Shown: positions 54,653 through 64,000 of the stretch, piece by piece | How the letters are laid out: each line of letters opens with the position of its first letter | Numbering within the stretch: the first letter of the stretch is position 1 | NCBI GenBank assembly: GCA_946894095.1 | Contig: OX335654.1 | Coordinates: forward strand, 18,423,687-18,487,686 | Reading direction: 5' to 3' | DNA from: Incurvaria masculella | Lineage: Eukaryota > Arthropoda > Insecta > Lepidoptera > Incurvariidae | DNA length: 64,000 nucleotides | Position numbers and translations under genes: made by a program | The notes under the pieces: generated by a model | Database searches by the model: none | What the model was told of the DNA's origin: nothing | Seen by the model: only the letters and a program-made list of their open reading frames with translations

Positions 54653-54836
54653 ATTAAGAGGATTATGAGGTGATCGAGTTCCATGCAATGGCTAGTGAGC
54701 GATTCCTCACTCAAATTAAGAAATATGTTTCTGATATTTAGATTTTTTGATAACTTAACTTATATCCATGATATTTTCATACAAATCTGTATAGGCTTGT
54801 ATCATGGAGTCAATCACCTCATTATCTTCTTTAAAC
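54653..54836. mobile_element. Family G MITE, short copy
   Basis: TATTAAGAGGATTATGAGGT with GATCGAGTTCCATGCAATGG on the left and GTCAATCACCTCATTATCTT with CTTTAAACG on the right. The 67-codon minus frame at 54755-54958 crosses its right border and is not recognised as a protein. Confidence 0.65.
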
Positions 54837-55087
54837 GCTGCATCAATAGTTGATATCGAAAGCATGTTTGGTAATAAAGTTGCACTTTTAAAGCATGCCG
54901 CGCAAAAAGTGCCAGTATCCTTCGCAAAACCCCAGAAAACCCATGCCCTTGAAACCATATCCTTGAATAGAAGTCAAGAAAGGTCATTGGAATAACAGAA
55001 AAAAAACCAAGAGAGAAACAGTACCTTCTTCTACATCCGCGCATTCGTTGTCGTCACCATCGTTGTCGCTATGCACGCAACCAACCA

Positions 55088-56331
55088 CTATAGTCGAGCC
55101 GTTCTAAGCCCCGGTTGCACGAAGAAACGGTTGAGTTAATCAATGTTCAAACACGTCACTTTCACTGAACCGCACGGAGTGGCTTCCGTACTGTCCACAC
55201 AAAGTGACGTGTTTGATCATACGTTGACGTTGATTTTGATTTTTTGTGCTTTCGTGCACTCGGCCCTAAGAAGCGTTTTTTGACACAGCAGTGTGGAAGA
55301 AAAGCTAATGACTAAATTATGGAACAGACCACTTTACCCCACGTTTTATATTTTTGGGACCAAATAATAACAGCTTGCTGATGTGTTTTTTATGTTATGA
55401 CTTGTAGATTATATTTTATTCTATATTGTGTCAATTAATTACTTAACAATGTATTAAATAATATAATTATGAACAAAATAATGGTACAGTACCAGCACTG
55501 GGAGTAATGTGCAATAGGGATGTGAACCTTCAAAATAATATCGACATTTAAGTTTTTATATCTTTAATTTTCATAACTATTACTTAAATATTCTTATAAA
55601 AGAAAATCAAATAGATATCATTACGATTACCAATGTTGGCTTGTGAGAATGAATATTCGGTCTCGGGATTTCCAGCAATTAACGAATGCCTCCTTCATTT
55701 CTTAAATCATATGTTTAGGCACATATAATAAATGGAAAGTTAATTGCAGTATCATCTAGCTTTTTATAGTCAGTTAACTTTACACCGCTGAAGAAGAAAG
55801 TCGAATCAGTCGAATAAAACTGACGGTAGTATTAGGTGAAATAGAATAATAACAATCGGCTTAGATTCACTATATTTGTACGTCGCCCTTTTTTTTTTCA
55901 TTTTGGGTGGTTATGTTTTCCTTTTTTCGGTCCTCAATACTGTTTTTCGACTAAAAAAGTGGGGCTCACCACAAAAGTTGTCAATTACTACTCACGAAAA
56001 TGTATGTGGAATACGATCCTTATAAGGTGTACAGCAAAATGTTATTAAAATGATTTGCTCCAAATATACAATGGTTAATGTTTGGAAAATTATTCCGTTC
56101 AAAGCTCTATATGTGCAAAAGATCTTGTATTTAGGTTATGAAACACCTTCCGAAATCAGATAATCACCTGTCCATCTGTATGAATGTGTTTTATTTTAGA
56201 GAAGATTGCCTATTATTAGGTTTTTGCTTTTCCTTATTGAAATGTTATCGATATAAAAGTAAAACTCAGGTTTTTACCCTTCCCTATCCCTCATCTGTCA
56301 AAAAACGCTTCTTAGAACGGCTCGACTATAG
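55088..56331. mobile_element. 1.24-kb inverted-repeat element, left end split by a MITE
   Basis: CTATAGTCGAGCCGTTCTAA at 55088 with GAAGCGTTTTTTGACA at 55267 together equal the exact inverse of 56295-56331. The left arm is split by the element at 55109-55265. The interior is AT-rich with no recognisable transposase. TATA at both tips would allow a TA target duplication. Confidence 0.7.
55109..55265. mobile_element. MITE inside the left inverted repeat
   Basis: CCCCGGTTGCACGAAG ... CTTTCGTGCACTCGGCC, flanked by CTAAG on both sides (55104-55108 and about 55265-55269). The uninterrupted site is preserved in the right arm at 56308-56314 (CTTAGAA in reverse). Confidence 0.65.
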
Positions 56332-56511
56332 CCCCTGTTTTCACCATCTCCTGCTACCTGAAATCCGATGGTTAACTTTCGGTTACATTACAGTTCGTAT
56401 GGTGAAATCCGCAGTTAGTTTATTCATAAAATTTCGAAAGTGGAAGTTAAGTTTTTAATCGTAGGTTAACTTTGGGATTTTTGTATCCGGAGGTGGTGAA
56501 ACCGGGCGTAA
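56332..56511. mobile_element. MITE with CCCCTGTTTTCACC ends
   Basis: CCCCTGTTTTCACCATCTCC and its inverse GGAGGTGGTGAAACCGGGCG. Subterminal GATGGTTAACTTTCGG / CGTAGGTTAACTTTGGG are also inverted. It starts at the base after the 1.24-kb element ends. Confidence 0.65.
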
Positions 56512-57789
56512 GTCGCGAGATTAGTATTTGAAATGGCTGATGTTTAGTTCTCTCGTAATTTACACTCTTACTTACATGAGGTCATAATTATTAAAAAAAC
56601 CTTATGAAATCTCGTAAAAATAGGAATGCTATCGTTCCTTACACGGCAGTTCTAATGTCCCACGTGCAATTTCGCTAGTTATTTTGGAGAAACGATTTAT
56701 TGTTTAGTTAAAATAATATGTTTTAATAATGTTCATATTTTTTTTCTTTATAAGGACCCATCAATGAATAAGATATTACGAATAATCTTTCTTTTGGACA
56801 GATTGGAAAATGTTCACCTTTCGTTTGCTGGTTTTTTAATGTTCTCAGGCATATTTTGGATGCGATGTTGAAAACCCCGACGTCAATGTAAAATTAACAC
56901 ACGTAATTAAGTAACGAAACGTTAACAAGGCCACTTTATTCACTAAAGCGACGTCGTCGAGTTCGACTGCAGATACAATGAAAACAATCGGATTTTCCGC
57001 GTGTAATATTTCCCAGGACGGTGGTTCCACGAGCCGGGCGGGGTCCGTCCTTGCCCTGCTCCCGGCGGCGGCGCGGCGGCGGCTTCCCACGCGCCCCGCA
57101 CCCACACTCCATGTTTATTTCACTTCACTTCACTTCTTTTTATGGCAACCACACAAAACGATTTGCGTACTTATGCCAGTGTCGAGGTTACGAGTGTTGG
57201 ATCCTGGGCCACGAGCTCCATATCCTTTTTCCTTCATATTCAAATTCTATTTAAAATTCGCGCCTAAACTCGTCACTTTGCAAACTACCCGTCTGATAAT
57301 ATAATGTGGGTACAAAATACGCTTATTTTCCTTCTTGCAAAATCTATCTGCAAGCAATCAAGATGCTTTTCAAACAAACGCTTCAAAGTTAGTCAATAAA
57401 TCGATAAACCCAACCAAAACCCAAAACAATTTAAATTATAACAAAAGGCCAAAAAAGTATATGTGTTTGTGCATGAGGAGAGCATCAGAATCCAGTAAGT
57501 ACCTGTTCCCCTTGTGGCTCAAAATTTTGTCTCTAATCAAATGCATAGGGCTCAAACAACGAGCTGGGCGAGTATATGTATAGTAATCAAGCCCCCCCAT
57601 GTTTATTTGTTTATCTATGAAATGAAAATTTCACAAGCTAACAATAAACGAACTAAATAACTGTCAAAAGCGGCGGCAGCCAAAGAGTAATCACTACGTG
57701 GCGGCTGCGTTTGGGCTTCCTGATCCAAGCACAGAAATAATTCTTGAGTTTTTCAGTTGAATTAATACGGGGGTAATAATAAATAGTAC
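56512..57789. other. Unique DNA with one CpG-rich patch
   Basis: CpG-rich at 57020-57105 (CGGCGGCGGCGCGGCGGCGG-like). Overlapping frames of 77-108 codons here have no recognisable content. CACTTCACTTCACTTC at 57120 is a short repeat. Confidence 0.35.
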
Positions 57790-58195
57790 TTTTTTTATGC
57801 GACCTGACATGGATGGCTTATACCACACAACTACCGTTATGATACTAGCCCAAAACACCACATTCCCGAAGGAATTTGGTGCCATGCCAGGACCATCCCT
57901 TTTATAAGCACGGCTACATTGAACTGGATGGAAAACAAGGACAATTTTTCATTGCCGCTTCGACCATCTTTTCATCCAATACGATGGTACCAACCCGGGC
58001 GGGCTTAAACCCTACCACCTAGCAGGGGAAGGGGACCTACAGTTTTACATGGATTTAGAAACATGGAGCAGCTCGCATTCGTGACGAAATGCACTTATCG
58101 AACTCGGAAAGAGAAAGACAGTAGTGCATGTCGGAATTGAAACCAGACCTCTGGTACCCTAGGCCAGTCCCAACGCCACTAGGCTACGAGCCGCT
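57790..58195 (-). mobile_element. tRNA-headed SINE, full length
   Basis: Poly-T, ATGCGACCTGACATGGATGG, full body, CCACCTAGCAGGGGAAGGGG, and a head ending ACTAGGCTACGAGCCGCT (sense: AGCGGCTCGTAGCCTAGTGG). 406 bp. Very similar to 45115-45527. Confidence 0.9.
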
Positions 58196-58328
58196 AATAA
58201 AACTCCATAAAACACCACACAATAGCATAGAACACCGAACAACCCTATACAATCAAATACAATACCAAATTAATTATGTAGTATGCAACCCCCATACAAA
58301 TTGTACTTGTACATTGTACAGCTAGTAT

Positions 58329-58878
58329 TTAAGGTGGCCCAACCCGGCGGCCTCAACTCATTTGCGGGCACGGTACAAAACCGTGCTGTTGCGCTCTGGG
58401 ACCTTCTCTGTTTCCAAGAATAAGACAGGCTCCATTATGAGGAAGATGCAACATGTCCACAAAAAAGACAATGTGCATAGTGTATGATTTGGTAAGATTT
58501 ACGAAAATTTGAATTTCAAAACGACTTATAGCTAAAAGTAAACCACGACCGCTGTAGTCAAAAATCTAACAAAAACCAAATAGATTATAAATCTTGATTA
58601 AATAAGCTATGTCTGATGACTAATCTTATTAAGATGTTCTTACTTTATCATTGCGTAATCCACCTCCAAAGTTCTTGTATAAAACGCGCGAAAAATCCGA
58701 ACTTTCGGACGTTATAACTTGGAAACCAAACACAATTTTACAATGCCAATGGTCATCAGACATCTAGTTCAATCAAATAGAGCTATTTTGAGCAAAATTT
58801 TGGATCTCTGACAAGAAACATAGGCGTGATCTTCTTTCCCCTTTTGTATGGGGAGATGAGCGGGTTGGGCCACCTTAA
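58329..58878 (-). mobile_element. TTAA-A MITE, intact 542 bp (copy 5)
   Basis: TTAA (58329-58332), GGTGGCCCAACCCGGCGGCC ... GAGCGGGTTGGGCCACC, TTAA (58875-58878). Nearly identical to copies 3 and 4. Confidence 0.95.
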
Positions 58879-59260
58879 TAAATTATGGCTGATTAACGGA
58901 AATTGTACGGATATGCTAAATCGTACTCCTATGCCCTCTCGCGATGATATCAGATTCCAATGACAAAACAAAAACTTTGTTCCGGTCTGTTTAGTCCCAA
59001 ATTACAAACCACTAGAAAGTAGTTTGCCAGCTTCAGCTGTCAAAGAGAAGTGTCAAAGAGTTGGCAATTTTCTGTGGTCGGTTGTCAAATATGTGAATTC
59101 GTGTCCGGCTCATTTCGCATCGCGTGCCTCGCGTTTTGCCGACAAAAGCGAATATCTAGTGTGGTGCTTCGCCCCGGCATTGTGTAGTGGTCGGATAGCC
59201 TTCGTGTCCAGGGGTGGAGCCAGGAGGAAACGTCTTCCGCGCAACTGCGCGTGCTTCGAG
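58879..59260 (+). other. Unique DNA, possible 5' flank of a gene
   Basis: Moderately GC-rich from 59090. The frame of the candidate exon below is open back to an ATG at 59024, so the true start is uncertain. Confidence 0.3.
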
Positions 59261-59342
59261 ATGCCGCCGGCTCAACTCAACGCAACGCGAGGTTCCCCCA
59301 AATCTTCCCAACCCAAATACTCACAGGACACCATTCGACGGG
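59261..59342 (+). CDS. Candidate first coding exon
   Basis: ATG at 59261 (context TTCGAGATGC) opens MPPAQLNATRGSPKSSQPKY and continues SQDTIRR to a donor-like CGACGG/GTATGTAAT at 59342/59343. The preceding 160 bp have 5'-UTR-like composition. I recognise no family and see no downstream exon. A chance frame is quite possible. Confidence 0.25.
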
Positions 59343-60027
59343 GTATGTAATTACGCCTCTAAAACACGGTCAATATCACAACATCTTGAGATATCAATAG
59401 TTATGGTATTTATTTTTATGTTATTATTTATATTTTAATTATGATAAAGTATGATTGTCGCTCTCACATGCTAAGTTGCCAGGCACCTCCGGTCGTCGCA
59501 GCGTTAGATCACAGATTACATGTAAAATATTTGTATGGTAGATTAAAATGACATACGTAATAATAATACTAATAATATATACATTAAATAATTATTTTTT
59601 TATCAGATGAGGAAAATAATCATAAAAAATTTTGGTTTAGACGAATACCGAAATATCTTACATGAAAAGGGTATTTCGATGCTTCTAAATAAATGTATGT
59701 TTGTGCGTGCAATATCATCGGGAAGCGTGACGTAAATCTTTACTCACAACAATGTGGTCGGTTCCCGAGCACGGACAACATCCGGCTCAAAAGACCACAC
59801 ACTCGTGTTTATTTTCGACCCCCTGGTGCTAAATATGGCATCCATCAACGGTGTGGTATTTTGCGTGCAAATTAAAGATTCCAGTGCTGTTTGTTCGCCA
59901 AGCGAGCGTCTAGTTCACACGTCGCATCTGTAGGGCTGCTGCAGGAATATTCCACCTACCAGGTAGCACTGGTATATATTGTATATTGACCAAATCTGAA
60001 AATACCCCTCATTCTAGTCTAGTAATG
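59343..60027. other. Unique AT-rich DNA
   Basis: No repeat family or gene recognised. Would be intron if the preceding exon is real. Confidence 0.35.
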
Positions 60028-60411
60028 TCAGCCTCGGTAGCTCAGTGTGCGACGCCTTGCGAACCGATAAGCTGGGGAAGAACCTATGAGCGCGGTCAGG
60101 TTCTGGATGGGTGACCATTTTAAACCGTTGAGGCTGGCCGTGGTTCGGATTCCACGTAAAACTGTCGGTCCCGTTCCTTACTTAATAGGTGGTAGGGTTA
60201 ACACCGCCCGAGTTAGTACCATCGCATTGAATGCACGATGGTCGAAACGGCAATGAAAATTGTCCGTGTTTTCCATCCAGTTCCATGTAGCCGAGCAATA
60301 CGAGGAAGGTCCTGGCATGGCACCTAGGTCACTGGTCTCATGTGGTGTGTTAGGTTAATATCTGACGGTTAGTTCGGTATTAGCCATCCATGTCCAGTTA
60401 CATAAAAAAAA
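60028..60411 (+). mobile_element. 5S-headed SINE, full length
   Basis: Starts TCAGCCTCGGTAGCTCAGTG (box-A-like), then GCGCGGTCAGGTTCTGGATG with GGTGACC (60091-60117), resembling the 3' internal promoter of 5S rRNA. Then GGTTCGGATTCCACG, the common SINE body, and CCAGTTACATAAAAAAAA. It lacks the GAAGTTAAGCAACG block present in 48022-48406, so its 5S part has decayed or was shorter. Confidence 0.8.
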
Positions 60412-60885
60412 CAATTTACCTCATTTAGACCTGATATTAACTAATTTATTAAAAAACGATACGAGCTCTTGCACGCCACGACCGCGATGTTCTATTTATG
60501 AATAGCCTCGGGTACTGATAAGGGCCGTCACTTATCAGTCGACGCCACAAGCGCCTCAGACCCTTGGCATGGGAAGACAGTTTAAATATAACAGGATGTC
60601 ATTTTTCTTGCGTTCCCCGTTGAAATATCAAGAAAAAAACTGACAGTCCCGTTGCAGAAGTAATAAAGACAGCGTGTGTCGTGTCAATTGGATATTAATA
60701 TTCACCGAAACGCTAGAGTTTGCCATTGTAATTTAATTGTCATTAATCGTGTATCATTTATCCTAGACAGACACCGATACCACGTTCTGCAACCAATGTG
60801 TCCTATCTACATTGACTTACGGAGCTCGACATTGAATTGACATGGACAGTCCATCGATTCCAGTTTCCAGGTCACTCAACGAGCT
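60412..60885. other. Unique DNA
   Basis: ACTGATAAGGGCCGTCACTT with ATCAGT near 60515 is a 9-bp palindrome. No gene recognised. Confidence 0.4.
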
Positions 60886-61119
60886 GGGGGTCCATTCAGG
60901 GCAAGAGTGAGTTCGAATTCGTCACTAAATATCAACTCACTTTTTTAAATAGTCAATGTTTCCACACTTCTTGAACATCATTACAGTTGGGTAAAAATCT
61001 AGTCTGTCCCGTAAATACGTTGGAAGTATAAATAACGGTTCCGTTATTTTAATAATAATATATTTCCCAGCTATTTTTAGGTTAACTCACTCCCGAACTC
61101 TTGCCCTGAATGGACCCCC
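60886..61119 (-). mobile_element. GGGGGTCCATTC MITE, copy 2
   Basis: GGGGGTCCATTCAGGGCAAG with AGTGAGTTCGAA and the inverse TTGCCCTGAATGGACCCCC. The interior matches 34538-34775 in reverse. Both ends are intact here. Confidence 0.85.
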
Positions 61120-61293
61120 TGGAGATATATTTTCTCTTTCGAGTACCCTTCGTATTTTATCATAAGCGCTCCCAATGTTCAGCAGTGAGGTTGTCCGCAA
61201 ACGACGCCTCAGGCTTTGGTACTCATAATGGCGAGTGCCTCCACGTTCACGATGTCCACTCCCTATTCTCCAGATAGGTCCTGAGCTGCTAGT

Positions 61294-61530
61294 CCCAGTT
61301 GTCACCTAAACTGGCGTTTACGGAACTTCGAAGTTCCGCAAAAACGTCGAACTCCATACAAGTTTTTACTAGATGTTCTGTGGTTGTACTTCTTCAAGCT
61401 GTCAAAGTCAAGCTCGGGCTTCCGATTTGTATGAAAACGCGGAGTCGGCGAAAACGACAACGTCGACGTATTTACGGCACCGTTCAGTCGCAAATGTTAG
61501 TTCGCTTAAGGCTCCATATGACGCTAAATC
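61294..61530. mobile_element. Family L MITE, copy 4, right end unclear
   Basis: TAGTCCCAGTTGTCACCTAA with CTGGCGTTTACGG; a palindrome CGGAACTTCGAAGTTCCG sits at about 61321. GCAAATGTTAGTTCGCTTAA near the right end is shared with copy 2. The terminal inverse of the left end is not found. Confidence 0.6.
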
Positions 61531-62567
61531 GCACTTAGCTTCGTCTTAATTTCTCAGAGAATATTGAACTAATCATGCTAAAATTGCGTTATATGAAACT
61601 TCACTTATATCCGCTTAATCTGAATGATTATTGTTCCAATAGCATAACATTGGCCCGATAGAAAAAAATCGCGAAAATAGGTCGATTTTTTCACATTATG
61701 CTTTATTTCTCAGAATTGGTATTAATTACAGTGCTAGTAATCTCACATTATATTTGCAGCATGATTTTCAAATTTTTGAATGATTATCGTTGCATTTGGA
61801 CACAATTTTTCATTCAAAGCATCAAAAAAATGTATTTTGGACTTACGACAAAATTTCTGAACACCGTAAAGTATCCCTTTCCCTTTCGTTCTCTTGGCGA
61901 CTATCTATCGCCATTTCGGTAGCCTCAGTCCGCTGCGATGTTTCGAAGCGGGCGCACGCCTCTCCGCACGACTCTCCGCACGCGGAGATCGCTTTCGGGA
62001 TCGCGACAGTAACAAAGTTCCGAACCAAATTCCTACGAGCATCAGCTGAACTTCATAGATGGCGCTGTATAATTTTCAATCAAATGTTATTGAGGTCTAA
62101 AGCCGAAATAATTGACACTGGTTAGTAACGTTCGGTTAGCAAGATATAAATAAATAAAAATATCATAAATAAATAAAATATTTGTTATAATATAAAAAAG
62201 TGATGTTTCCAGGAACCGAACTTCGATATGTGTGGTTCTCAACTTCGCAGCAAAAATACTACACTAAAACCATTGTGCCACGACTGTCGTTACGCAATTA
62301 TGCTAAATTCTCCTTCTCAAGCCTAGCGGGCACTACGAGTATTAGGGCGGCCGCAAATATCCGCCTCCCCGTGGAACGTGCGTCTGCAGTACGTCCATTG
62401 CGGACGGGTCGCAACAGGACAAGTCACATGACCTTGGCAGATAGCTCGGCGGGCGGATTTTTGTAGTTTTTGTCGGCGGCACAGAATAATTAATAACATG
62501 AACAGAAGGAAAACTCCGTGAAAAGAATAAATGACATAAATAATATGTTTTGTTTTGTTGGTTCGTT
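61531..62567. other. Unique DNA, no gene assigned
   Basis: Frames of 74-111 codons at 61698-62125 and 88 codons at 62200-62466 show no recognisable motifs. Confidence 0.35.
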
Positions 62568-62760
62568 TTTAGGGTACCGTACCCAAAGGGTGAAAACGAA
62601 ACCCTATTACTAAGCCTCCGCTGTCCGTCCGTCCGTCCGTCTGTCACAGGGCCTTAGGTAGGCAGCTGAAATGTTCACGGAGTGTGTATTTATTTTACCG
62701 TTATAACAACAAATAGCTAAAATAAAATAATAATAAAAATTAAAAATATAATAAAATAAA
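62568..62760 (-). mobile_element. MINE copy n, 5' half lost
   Basis: TTTTAGGGTACCGTACCCAA, five CCGT/CTGT units, GGGCCTTAGGTAGGCAGCTG, then CCGTTATAACAACAAATAGC, fading into (AAAAT)n. The hairpin end with CTTGGCCGG is missing. Confidence 0.85.
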
Positions 62761-62837
62761 ATAAAATAAATTCTATGACGAAAAGAAACTCCAATATTAA
62801 TCTCGGAGGAACGGTTCAGTTCAATTTCATGTGTTGT

Positions 62838-64000
62838 ACATGTCATGTCATGACCAAATATGTTTTCGCTATATCTGGGGAAACATTTGTCGTAGACCCA
62901 TCATGCGACCACTCAAAATAAACGCTCCGACCTGATTTACCTTCCCTGTCATGTCAAAATTTGTTTTCGTTATATCATGGGAAACACTGGTCGTAGACCA
63001 TCATGCGACCACTCAAAATAAACGCCCCGACCCGATCTAACTTCCTGTCATGTCAAAATTTGTTTTCGACATATAATGGGAAACACTGGTCGTAGACCAA
63101 TCATGCGACCACTCAAAATAAACGCCCGGACCTGATCTACGTGTCTGTCATGTCTAAATTTGTTTTCGTTATATCTTGGGAAACACTGGTCGTAGACCCA
63201 TCATGCGACCACTCAAAAAAAACGCCCCGACCTGATCTACCTGTCTGTCATGTCAAAATTAGTTTTCGTTATATCATGGGAAACACTGGTCGCAGACCCA
63301 TCATGCGACCACTCAAAATAAACGCCCCGACCTGATCTAACTTCCTGTCATGTCAAAATTTTTTTTCGTTATATAATGGGAAATACTGGTAGTAGACCCA
63401 TCATGCGACCACTCAAAATAAACGCCCCGACCTGATCTACCTGTCTGTCATGTCAAAATTAGTTTCGTTATATCATGGGAAACACTGGTCGCAGACCCAT
63501 CATGCGACCACTCAAAATAAACGCCCCGACCTGATCGAACTTCCTGTCATGTCAAAATTAGTTTTCGTTATATCTTGGGAAACACTGGTCGTAGACCCAT
63601 CATGCGACCACTCAAAAAAAACGCCCCGACCTGATCTACCTGTCTGTCATGTCAAAATTAGTTTTCGTTATATCATGGGAAACACTGGTCGCAGACCCAT
63701 CATGCGACCACTCAAAATAAACGCCCCGACCTGATCTAACTTCCTGTCATGTCAAAATTTTTTTTCGTTATATAATGGGAAATACTGGTAGTAGACCCAT
63801 CATGCGACCACTCAAAATAAACGCCCCGACCTGATCTACCTGTCTGTCATGTCAAAATTAGTTTCGTTATATCATGGGAAACACTGGTCGCAGACCCATC
63901 ATGCGGCCACTCAAAATAAACGCCCCGACCTGATCGAACTTCCTGTCATGTCAAAATTAGTTTTCGTTATATCTTGGGAAACACTGGTCGTAGACCCATG
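62838..64000 (+). repeat. 100-bp satellite array with 399-bp higher-order repeat
   Basis: About 11 monomers, the GTCAAAA motif starting at 62953, 63052, 63152, 63252, 63352, 63452, 63551, 63651, 63751, 63851 and 63950 (spacing 99-100 bp). Four monomer types repeat in order D-A-B-C: type D has ATCTTGGG, A has ATCATGGG with CGCAGACC, B has a run of eight T and TAGTAGACC, C has one T fewer (99 bp). A/B/C at 63252-63550 recur almost identically at 63651-63949. The array continues past the window. Confidence 0.95.

Noticed and set aside
54755..54958. Minus-strand 67-codon frame as a gene fragment
   Set aside because: It crosses the border of a family G MITE and matches no family I know.
60028..60120. 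A tRNA gene suggested by GGTAGCTCAGTG
   Set aside because: The sequence continues into 5S-like promoter sequence and the common SINE body with an A-tail; no acceptor-stem pairing or T-loop GGTTCGANTCC in the right place.
63141..63734. Repetitive open frames with ISWETLVVDPSCDH-type peptide
   Set aside because: They arise because 99-100-bp satellite monomers stay open in phase for a few units; interruptions by the 99-bp monomers break them.
62838..64000. CRISPR-like array
   Set aside because: Repeat and spacer cannot be separated: the full 100-bp unit is repeated head to tail. This is a eukaryotic satellite.

Overview
The window looks like intergenic or intronic DNA from an insect, most likely a moth or butterfly (Lepidoptera). 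The reasons are: at least 14 copies of an element matching the lepidopteran MITE class that carries a (GTCY)n microsatellite (MINE-1 type); RTE-type LINE remains; tRNA-headed SINEs; and AT-rich spacers broken by short CpG-rich islands. No complete protein-coding gene, rRNA or functional tRNA gene can be supported. The longest open frames are low-complexity, lie inside repeats, or resemble nothing I recognise.

Layout. Positions 1-305 hold two oppositely oriented blocks of a 100-bp satellite. The same satellite returns at about 62838 and runs off the right end as a tandem array with a 4-monomer (399-bp) higher-order repeat. Between them is a mosaic of short non-autonomous DNA transposons and SINEs. 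The main families, with names used here only, are: MINE (14 copies); TTAA-A (542 bp, seven copies, four intact); TTAA-B (two copies); TTAA-C (471 bp, three copies); F560 (about 560 bp, 3-bp target duplication, five copies plus a fragment); family L (AGTCCCAG ends); family J (CCTATTCTTGGAATT ends); family G (AATGAGGTGATC ends); family H; family E; a 49-67 bp hairpin element; and single-copy elements of hAT-like, CACTG-ended and TA-flanked types. About a dozen SINEs share one body but carry two different heads, one tRNA-like and one containing a 5S-rRNA-like segment.

Several elements are nested, and other copies in the window preserve the empty site, so target duplications can be read directly. 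TTAA-A sits inside MINE at 37911, F560 sits inside TTAA-A at 36994, and the hairpin element sits inside family E at 26356. The locally visible order is MINE, then TTAA-A, then F560.

Possible genic material is limited to weak candidates: a putative first coding exon at 59261-59342; a putative last exon at 32518-32691 followed by about 1.5 kb of AT-rich, repeat-free DNA resembling a long 3' UTR; a CpG-rich block ending in a GTAAGT donor at 45894; a small exon-like segment near 36212-36265; and CpG-rich islands near 12470, 18830, 19440, 31490, 47250 and 57010. None can be tied to a named gene from sequence alone.
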